Positions 7,134 through 12,182 of a stretch of DNA of 12,182 nucleotides are shown piece after piece. A model generated the notes under the pieces. That model searched no databases. It was not told the DNA's origin and saw only the letters and a program-made list of their open reading frames with translations. The position numbers were made by a program, and so were the translations under genes. Location of the stretch: contig CAKQXQ010000060.1 in assembly GCA_934292805.1 (NCBI GenBank), forward strand, positions 1 through 12,182, read 5' to 3'. Source of the DNA: an uncultured Roseburia sp. (GTDB lineage: Bacteria > Bacillota > Clostridia > Lachnospirales > Lachnospiraceae). Position 1 is the stretch's first letter; each line of letters opens with the position of its first letter.

Positions 7134-7490
7134 TTATTTGTCTTCAGGTACAAAATCCGGTGGATCCTGTCCGAGCATTTTAGGATCGGACGAAGGTTCC
7201 GGTTTTCCTTTAAAACGGCTGGCTGATAATTCAACCATTTTCACAATTTCAGGATGTGGATTTGGAAGTATTCCAACAGATACCGGCTTCTTGATCGCAT
7301 TTGCGCTTGCTGCCTCTATCGACTGTCTGACTGCTTCCACTTCACCTTCAATCACCAATGTAACCAATCTGCCACCCAGCTTACGCTCCCAGGTTGCCAG
7401 CGATACATCTGCCGCTTTACACATGATGTCAAGTGCATCTGTTGCAGCTACAACACCCGTGATCTCCATGAATCCATATGCATTACCCAT
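7134..7490 (-). CDS. BMC-H shell protein with KLGGR pore and acidic/proline-rich C-terminal tail
   Basis: 118-residue BMC-H protein. The BMC domain covers residues 1-88 (NAYGFMEITGVVAATDALDIM, then SVGILPNPHPEIVKM). The pore-loop motif is KLGGR (37-41) instead of KIGSG, putting an arginine next to the pore glycines. About 28 extra residues follow the domain (SASRFKGKPEPSSDP and onward), rich in Pro, Asp and Glu and without cysteines, so probably disordered; the PduK-type metal-binding tail is not present. The extension would lie at the hexamer surface and could bind cargo or other shell proteins; this is inference. The gene lies between the two near-identical canonical BMC-H genes. It starts with AAGGAG 7 bases before the ATG. 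The 60-base gap on its 5' side shows only a weak inverted repeat. Confidence 0.92.
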   Translation of the reverse strand: MGNAYGFMEITGVVAATDALDIMCKAADVSLATWERKLGGRLVTLVIEGEVEAVRQSIEAASANAIKKPVSVGILPNPHPEIVKMVELSASRFKGKPEPSSDPKMLGQDPPDFVPEDK

Positions 7491-7550
7491 GTCGATTCTC
7501 CTTTAATCTGTCCGGCAGTTCTCTTCTGACAGACAGCACGTTCTTATTTC

Positions 7551-7832
7551 TTAGCCTTTGAATTTTGGAAGGATTTTTTCAACATCGCTGTGTGGTCTTG
7601 GGATTACATGTGTAGCTACTAATTCGCCAAGTTTGCTTGCTGCTGATGTTCCAGCTTCTACAGCTGCTTTAACAGCTCCTACATCTCCGCGTACCATAAC
7701 TGTTACTAATCCGGATCCGATTTTCTCTGTTCCTACCAAAGCTACCTCAGCTGCTTTTGTCATTGCATCTGCTGCTTCGATTGCTGCTGTAAGTCCTCTT
7801 GTTTCAATCATTCCTAATGCTTCCTGTGCCAT
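7551..7832 (-). CDS. Canonical BMC-H hexameric shell protein (PduA/PduJ type), copy 2
   Basis: 93-residue single BMC domain, a paralogue of the copy at 6830-7108. It keeps the same pore motif KIGSG and the same VATHVIPRPH C-terminal segment. Differences from copy 1 include Gln3, Thr15, Thr25 (a cysteine in copy 1), Glu29 and a more basic C-terminus (EKILPKFKG against EMILPTVK). A strong AAGGAGG (7842-7848) lies 9 bases before the ATG. The two genes also share long nearly identical DNA stretches (for example around 7689-7738 and 6966-7015), pointing to duplication or gene conversion. It likely forms facet hexamers, possibly mixed with copy 1. Confidence 0.95.
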   Translation of the reverse strand: MAQEALGMIETRGLTAAIEAADAMTKAAEVALVGTEKIGSGLVTVMVRGDVGAVKAAVEAGTSAASKLGELVATHVIPRPHSDVEKILPKFKG

Positions 7833-7883
7833 TATAATAATCCTCCTTAAGATTTCTATCTTGTAATTATGTTATATGATTTT

Positions 7884-8222
7884 TTAGTTTTTATCAAGTG
7901 CGCTGACCGTCAACATTTTCTCTGTGTCCGCTGTAGGTCTTGGAATAATATATTTGGATACAATACCTGTATGAGCCGCTGCGACTGCCTCTGCTGCCCG
8001 CATTGCCTCTTCCACATCAGCAATACTGCCTCTGAATTTGATAGTGACCAAAAGTGGTACCGGTAAAGCATCTGCATTTGCCGGTTTGTTCTTGTCAAAT
8101 ACCTGAAGGTGTACATTTGCTGCCTTACATCCTGCATCTGCTGCAAGGAAAGCACAAACAAGCCCAAATACCTCTAACAAACCTACCGCTTCCTGATTGT
8201 CACGTGTTGTCAGATTTTCCAT
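7884..8222 (-). CDS. Divergent BMC-H shell protein with lengthened pore loop
   Basis: 112-residue BMC-domain protein. The domain begins about residue 11 (EAVGLLEVFGLVCAFLAADAG) after a polar N-terminal extension and ends with SKYIIPRPTADTEKML. Where canonical BMC-H proteins have an eight-residue strand-loop carrying KIGSG, this one has about 16 residues (41-56, VFDKNKPANADALPVP; bases 8055-8102), so the loop lining the central pore is longer and lacks the GSG. It is not circularly permuted like PduU/EutS, since the order of segments is the usual one. It is the first BMC-H gene transcribed, directly after the alcohol dehydrogenase (21-base gap), with AAAGGA before the ATG. Its specific role is unknown; an occluded or selectively gated pore is inferred. 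The family call is firm. Confidence 0.88.
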   Translation of the reverse strand: MENLTTRDNQEAVGLLEVFGLVCAFLAADAGCKAANVHLQVFDKNKPANADALPVPLLVTIKFRGSIADVEEAMRAAEAVAAAHTGIVSKYIIPRPTADTEKMLTVSALDKN

Positions 8223-8243
8223 GATCTATCCTTTCCGAATACC

Positions 8244-9455
8244 CTATTTATTGACAACCGCAATTTTAAGTCCAGTCATTTCCAGGTTCTTCTTTAATGC
8301 TTCGTTAATTTCTTCTAATGGATATTTGTCAGTAATTAAGTCTGCCATTGGAAGTCCGATGCCTTTTGCTCTCTTTAAGAAATCGAATGTAGTTGCATAA
8401 TCTCTTAAAGTGTATACCCAGGATCCTACTAATGTGATCTCTTTTGAACATAAGTCAAAATGTGGATTGATCTGTGCATCACCACCGTTGATGAAAAATC
8501 CTAATTCACAAAGTCCACCACCGTTGCGGATGAATTTGTAAATGTTAGCATGTGCTTTTGGATTTCCTGTACACTGGAATGCAAAATCAGCCAGATGTCC
8601 GTCAAAGGAATCTTCAACAGCTTTTGTCAGTGCTTCAATTCCTTTATGTTCCATAAAGTTGACTGTCTTTGTTGCTCCCATTCTTAAAGCAAAATCAAGT
8701 CTTGCCTGGTTGCCATCTACTGCTGTAATGTTTTCAATACCCATTGTACGGAGAACTGCGATACAGATCAAACCGATCGGTCCGCATCCCTGAACAACTA
8801 CGCGGCTGTTAAAACGAAGAATTCCGGTTGTCTTTGCTCTTTCTACTGCATGAACTAATACAGCACAAGGCTCGATCAGGATTCTGGAATCTAAGTCTAA
8901 ATCACTTACATTAAATACGGTAGATCCGCCACGTACTAAAATGTAATCAGAGAACCATCCATTCAAATGAATATCATCATCTGGAAGTAATCCGTATACG
9001 TCGGCTCCTCCTACATTCTGTTTGTTCAGATCATACATTGTAATATCTGGGTTATCTTTGAAGATCATACAGGTAACAACCTTATCACCAAGGTGAAGAT
9101 CTTTTCCTGCTGAGTCTTTCTTAACATTTTTACCCATTTTAACGATCTCGCCGGTTCCTTCATGTCCTAATGCAACCGGGATCAGGCTGAATGGATCTCT
9201 TTTAAATTCGTGTGCGTCTGTACCACAAACACCACAACCTTCTACTTTAACAAGGATATCGTCATCCCCTACTTCCGGCATAGGAAATTCTTTGATCTCG
9301 AATTTCTCTAATTCCGTAAGCATCGCAACATGTGCGGTAGAAGGAATTCCGGTTCCGGATGTCTTAGCTGCTGTTGATGTACCAGCAGTATTCCCAGACA
9401 TCTGATCCAGGATCTGTCTTACGATTAATTCAACGTCCTGCTCTTTTACTGCCAT
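8244..9455 (-). CDS. Zinc-type MDR alcohol dehydrogenase with N-terminal encapsulation peptide
   Basis: 403-residue medium-chain dehydrogenase/reductase. Residues 1-19 form an encapsulation-type amphipathic helix (QDVELIVRQILDQM) followed by a Gly/Ser/Thr/Ala linker to about residue 42. Catalytic-zinc elements are Cys77 in CGTD and GHEG at His98-Glu99, with EPC at 196-198. The Rossmann motif GCGPIGL (223-229) with Asp247 after the second strand suggests NAD(H). The usual four-cysteine structural-zinc lobe is absent. The Pdu system uses an unrelated iron-type alcohol dehydrogenase (PduQ); here this MDR enzyme probably takes that place, reducing propionaldehyde to 1-propanol to recycle NAD+, and perhaps lactaldehyde to 1,2-propanediol. 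The substrate is inferred from context, and annotation pipelines may call it threonine or sorbitol dehydrogenase. AAGGAG precedes the ATG; the aldehyde dehydrogenase lies 18 bases upstream. Confidence 0.9.
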   Translation of the reverse strand: MAVKEQDVELIVRQILDQMSGNTAGTSTAAKTSGTGIPSTAHVAMLTELEKFEIKEFPMPEVGDDDILVKVEGCGVCGTDAHEFKRDPFSLIPVALGHEGTGEIVKMGKNVKKDSAGKDLHLGDKVVTCMIFKDNPDITMYDLNKQNVGGADVYGLLPDDDIHLNGWFSDYILVRGGSTVFNVSDLDLDSRILIEPCAVLVHAVERAKTTGILRFNSRVVVQGCGPIGLICIAVLRTMGIENITAVDGNQARLDFALRMGATKTVNFMEHKGIEALTKAVEDSFDGHLADFAFQCTGNPKAHANIYKFIRNGGGLCELGFFINGGDAQINPHFDLCSKEITLVGSWVYTLRDYATTFDFLKRAKGIGLPMADLITDKYPLEEINEALKKNLEMTGLKIAVVNK

Positions 9456-9473
9456 TTTTATTCTCTCCTTCTC

Positions 9474-10865
9474 TTATCTGATGCAAAGGCTGTCTGACAT
9501 TGTACAACGTCTGCTCTTTGTAAAGCTGTGTGCAGCTGTTAAACCTTCTCCGGTTCTGGAAGCGATCGTAAATGTACAATAGCCTTCTCCACCGAATCCC
9601 AGTGCTGCATAGCTTGGTCCGTTCTTAACTAAGATCGCTGTATCTAACGCTCTTGCATAAGTAGTGATGTGATCAACATTCTTGGAATGGATGTGAGCTG
9701 AATGACGGTTGCCATGCTCTAACCATACTGCTGTCTCCACACCTTCTTCGAAGGATTTCACACGAACCATACCTAAGATAGGCATCATTAATTCTTCTGC
9801 GATCAACGGATGCTCTTTCTGTCCTTCAAACACGATACAACGGATTTCCGGTCCTACATTTACACCTACCATGGCTAAAAGTGTCTGTGCACTTCTACCA
9901 ACACATTTTCTGTTTAATGCTCCCTTTGGTGTAAAGACTGTCTGGACTAATTTATCCTGGATTTCTTTGCTTGCCAGGTAGCAGCCATTTTCAGAGATCA
10001 TGTAGTTCATTAATTCATCTGCAATGCTGTCTACTGCAACGATTTCTTTTTCAGCAATACAAGGAAGGTTGTTATCAAAAGTACATCCGTTCACGATGTC
10101 CTGTGCTGCCTTTCTGATATCTGCTGTTTCATCTACCAATACAGGAGGGTTACCAGCACCTGCACCGATTGCTCTCTTTCCTGAAGAAAGTACCGCTGTT
10201 ACTACTCCAGGTCCGCCTGTTGCTACTAATAAATGAATCGATGGATGTTTCATCATGATCGCACTTGTCTCAAGTGTCGGAGCTTCCACTGTAACCGCGA
10301 TATTGTCAGGACCGCCGGCTTCGATAGACGCCTCATTGATCATGTTGATCGTATAAATTGTTGTTTTCTTTGCATTTGGATGTGGGTTAAATACAACGGT
10401 ATTTCCACCTGCAAGCATTCCGATACAGTTACAGATAACTGTCTCAGATGGGTTTGTTGCCGGTGTAATGGCTCCGATCACTCCGAAAGGTCCCATTTCT
10501 ACTAATGTAAGTCCTCTGTCACCTGACCATGCAATTGTACTGATATCTTCTGTACCAGGTACTTTATCTGCAGTAAGATGATGTTTGAGGATCTTATCCC
10601 CTACATTACCCATTCCTGTTTCATTAACACCCATGTTTGCTAAAATTTCTGCATTTTCATGTGTTTTTTTGCGGATCAGGGAAATGATCTGTTCTCTCTG
10701 ATCCAAGGTCATGGTGCAAACTTTTTTCTGAGCCTCGATAGAAGCATTGATTGCATCATTCATATCCTTAAACACACCATGCATACCGGATACGCTTCCG
10801 GAAATCTGCATATTTGCCATGACTTTCTGTACGATGTCATGTACCATGCGTTCATCTACAGACAC
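9474..10865 (-). CDS. pduP: PduP-like CoA-acylating propionaldehyde dehydrogenase, GTG start
   Basis: 463-residue aldehyde dehydrogenase of the PduP/EutE type, converting propionaldehyde, NAD+ and CoA to propionyl-CoA and NADH in the lumen. An N-terminal encapsulation helix (ERMVHDIVQKVMANM, about 5-19) precedes the catalytic domain. Conserved landmarks are GPFGVIGAITPATNPSET (about 125-142), NTVVFNPHPNAK (155-166), ATGGPGVV, GAGNPPVLVD and the nucleophile Cys269 in NNLPCIAEKE. The start codon is GTG (10863-10865), with AAGGAGG (10873-10879) seven bases upstream. This start overlaps the end of the preceding gene by 10 bases, so translation is probably coupled. The C-terminus has two extra cysteines near the end (CTMSDSLCIR), not part of the active site. 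The family call is firm; the substrate is inferred from the operon. Confidence 0.95.
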   Translation of the reverse strand: MSVDERMVHDIVQKVMANMQISGSVSGMHGVFKDMNDAINASIEAQKKVCTMTLDQREQIISLIRKKTHENAEILANMGVNETGMGNVGDKILKHHLTADKVPGTEDISTIAWSGDRGLTLVEMGPFGVIGAITPATNPSETVICNCIGMLAGGNTVVFNPHPNAKKTTIYTINMINEASIEAGGPDNIAVTVEAPTLETSAIMMKHPSIHLLVATGGPGVVTAVLSSGKRAIGAGAGNPPVLVDETADIRKAAQDIVNGCTFDNNLPCIAEKEIVAVDSIADELMNYMISENGCYLASKEIQDKLVQTVFTPKGALNRKCVGRSAQTLLAMVGVNVGPEIRCIVFEGQKEHPLIAEELMMPILGMVRVKSFEEGVETAVWLEHGNRHSAHIHSKNVDHITTYARALDTAILVKNGPSYAALGFGGEGYCTFTIASRTGEGLTAAHSFTKSRRCTMSDSLCIR

Positions 10866-11335
10866 TTTATTACCTCCTTCAACGCGGATGCCCCATAGGC
10901 TGCCAGGTCTGAATCCTCCTGTGCGCTGCCGCCGGATACCCCAAGGGCACCGATCATGGTCTTACCTACCATTAACGGTTCTCCGCCTCCTAAAATCATT
11001 ACTTTGCCATTATTGCTAAACTGTAATCCATACAGATCCTGTCCCGGCTGGCAAAGTCTGGACAATTTTGCTGTCGACATCTGAAACGCTGTGGAGGTAT
11101 AGGTCTTATTCAGTGCCACATCAAAGCTTCCATGATAAGCACCATCCATACAATGGACAGCTATTGGTCTTCCTGATGCATCTGATATTGCTATCACTAC
11201 AGCAAGTCCCATTTCTTCTGCCTTTTCCTCTACAGCTTCTATTAACTTCACTGCCAGTTTTAAAGACATAACCTCTTTTACGATGGCGTCGCCGACAATA
11301 TTGTTAACGATTGTTTCCAGATTATTTTTATTCAT
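10856..11335 (-). CDS. GlcG/HbpS/PduO C-terminal-like (DUF336) protein
   Basis: 159-residue protein of the GlcG/HbpS fold, which also forms the C-terminal domain of PduO. Visible features are MGLAVVIAISDASGRPIAVHCMDGA (about 42-66), the ALNKTYTSTAF helix, GGGEPL (116-121) and GALGVSGGSAQEDSDLA (about 129-145), all typical of the family. Some relatives bind haem. The first 19 residues (NNLETIVNNIVGDAIVKEV) resemble the encapsulation helices of its neighbours, so it may be cargo. The adenosyltransferase domain of PduO is missing, consistent with a B12-independent pathway; the function in this compartment is unknown. It starts 1 base after the aldolase stop with only a weak AGG signal, and its end overlaps the aldehyde dehydrogenase start by 10 bases, so it appears translationally coupled on both sides. 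Confidence 0.87.
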   Translation of the reverse strand: MNKNNLETIVNNIVGDAIVKEVMSLKLAVKLIEAVEEKAEEMGLAVVIAISDASGRPIAVHCMDGAYHGSFDVALNKTYTSTAFQMSTAKLSRLCQPGQDLYGLQFSNNGKVMILGGGEPLMVGKTMIGALGVSGGSAQEDSDLAAYGASALKEVIKCL

Positions 11336-11336
11336 A

Positions 11337-12137
11337 TTATTTGCCTAAAGATTCTAATACTTTCTTTGTGATAGCTGCTACTAATTCCTGGCTGTCATCT
11401 TTCTGACTGGAAGAGCTGCATCCACCACCACAGTTATGGCAGTTTTCTTTTCCTTTGTTCTGGCAAAGGTTTGCAGGATGACGTCCTGGAAGTCCCATTT
11501 TTCTTCTGATCTCATATAATTTTGCGATCTGTTCTTTATCGAATTCTTTTGGTCCGCCAAGCTGTTTTGCTTTGTATAATAACTCAGCATAGAACTCAAC
11601 AGATTCCATCTTCATATATGCAGCCATAAGGTCTGTAGACCATGTTAATGCACCGTGGCTCTCTAATAAAACAGCATCGAAGTGCTCTAAGTATGGTTCA
11701 ACTGCATCCGGGATCTCCATTGTGGAAGGTGTTCCATAAGGTGCGATCGGAACACATCCTAATGCGATAACTGCTTCCGGCATGATTGGCTGTGTCAAAG
11801 GAATACCAGCAATTGCAAAGCTTGTTGCAAATGTTGGATGTGCATGAACTACAGCTCCTACGTCAGGTCTCTTTGCATATACTCTCATATGCATCTTGAT
11901 CTCAGATGATGGCTTGAATCCTTTGTTTGCCTGGATCACATTACCCTGTGCGTCTACTTTGCAGATGTACTCCGGTGTCATAAATCCTTTGGAAACACCT
12001 GTTGGTGTGCATAAGAATTCATTGTCGTTCAGTTTTACAGAGATGTTACCATCATTTGCTGCAACCATGTTACGGTCATAAATTCTCTTTCCTACATCAC
12101 ACATCATTTTTTTGATTTCGTATTCGTTCAGTGCCAT
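11337..12137 (-). CDS. fucA: Class II L-fuculose/rhamnulose-phosphate aldolase with C-terminal encapsulation peptide
   Basis: 266 residues, against about 215 for Escherichia coli FucA. The class II aldolase/adducin domain fills residues 1-218, with NDGNISVKL (28-36), TPTGVSKG (44-51), SSEIKMH (77-83) and the zinc ligands VVHAH (His98, His100) and His161 in ESHGAL. It would split L-fuculose-1-phosphate (and perhaps rhamnulose-1-phosphate) into dihydroxyacetone phosphate and lactaldehyde, the precursor of 1,2-propanediol. After the domain comes a cysteine-rich linker (Cys225, 233, 236, 240) and a serine run, then an amphipathic helix SQELVAAITKKVLESLGK (249-266), which resembles encapsulation peptides. 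The aldolase is therefore probably inside or docked to the compartment. It is the first gene visible in the operon, with AAGGAG 8 bases before the ATG. Choice between fuculose and rhamnulose substrates cannot be made here. Confidence 0.92.
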   Translation of the reverse strand: MALNEYEIKKMMCDVGKRIYDRNMVAANDGNISVKLNDNEFLCTPTGVSKGFMTPEYICKVDAQGNVIQANKGFKPSSEIKMHMRVYAKRPDVGAVVHAHPTFATSFAIAGIPLTQPIMPEAVIALGCVPIAPYGTPSTMEIPDAVEPYLEHFDAVLLESHGALTWSTDLMAAYMKMESVEFYAELLYKAKQLGGPKEFDKEQIAKLYEIRRKMGLPGRHPANLCQNKGKENCHNCGGGCSSSSQKDDSQELVAAITKKVLESLGK

Positions 12138-12145
12138 TTTTTGTT

Positions 12146-12151
12146 CTCCTT
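12146..12151 (-). promoter_or_regulatory. Ribosome binding site of the aldolase gene, in AT-rich leader
   Basis: AAGGAG on the minus strand, 8 bases before the ATG at 12137, fixes the aldolase start. The 45 bases visible upstream of the gene (12138-12182) are very AT-rich and begin ATATAAAATAATCAAATAA on the minus strand. This could hold a -10 box (TATAAA), but the -35 region would lie outside the window, so a promoter cannot be claimed. Confidence 0.7.
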
Positions 12152-12182
12152 TTTGGTTTTTATTTATTTGATTATTTTATAT

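Noticed and set aside
7111..7506. Plus-strand open frame of 131 codons across the BMC-H region.
   Set aside because: It is antisense to two convincing BMC-H genes with strong ribosome binding sites, has no recognisable domain, and reflects codon bias of the coding strand.
7491..7550. Inverted repeat CTGTC...GACAG between BMC-H genes.
   Set aside because: Five base pairs with a loop of over 15 bases; weak compared with the hairpin at 6785-6814.

Overview
The window is one dense, single-direction operon, all on the minus strand. It encodes a glycyl-radical-enzyme bacterial microcompartment (BMC) for fucose/rhamnose-derived 1,2-propanediol, the B12-independent type usually called GRM5. Low GC, strong AGGAGG-type ribosome binding sites, tight gene packing and family resemblance suggest an anaerobic gut-type Firmicute, most likely Lachnospiraceae (Roseburia/Blautia/Lachnoclostridium-like). 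The species cannot be fixed from the sequence alone.

In transcription order (high to low coordinates) the layout is: class II L-fuculose/rhamnulose-phosphate aldolase with a C-terminal encapsulation-type helix (12137-11337); GlcG/HbpS/PduO-C-like protein (11335-10856); PduP-like CoA-acylating aldehyde dehydrogenase (10865-9474); zinc MDR alcohol dehydrogenase (9455-8244); four BMC-H shell genes (8222-7884, 7832-7551, 7490-7134, 7108-6830); a hairpin (6814-6785); PduL phosphotransacylase (6757-6110); EutN/PduN vertex pentamer (6041-5772); PduS-like flavo-Fe-S protein (5769-4444); PduT-like trimer shell protein (4416-3868); DeoR-family regulator (3845-3075); glycyl radical diol dehydratase (2997-466); and a radical-SAM activating enzyme cut off by the window edge (449-1).

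Inferred pathway: the aldolase splits the deoxy-ketose 1-phosphate into dihydroxyacetone phosphate and lactaldehyde. Lactaldehyde is reduced to 1,2-propanediol, possibly by the encapsulated alcohol dehydrogenase. The glycyl radical enzyme dehydrates 1,2-propanediol to propionaldehyde. PduP oxidises part of this to propionyl-CoA, which PduL converts to propionyl phosphate while recycling CoA. The alcohol dehydrogenase reduces the rest to 1-propanol, recycling NAD+. PduS and PduT would carry electrons across the shell. No isomerase, kinase, sugar transporter or propionate kinase lies in the window.

The most notable points are: a ~50-residue insertion in the dehydratase that contains a helix resembling the encapsulation peptides of the other cargo enzymes; a shell protein whose pore loop is replaced by a longer one; a four-cysteine linker in the aldolase; an activating enzyme without the usual ferredoxin-like insert; a 13-bp RNA hairpin after the shell genes that pairs perfectly only on the transcribed strand; and a TTG start for PduL. 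No RNA genes, CRISPR arrays, insertion sequences or rho-independent terminators were seen. No gene-free stretch exceeds 80 bases.
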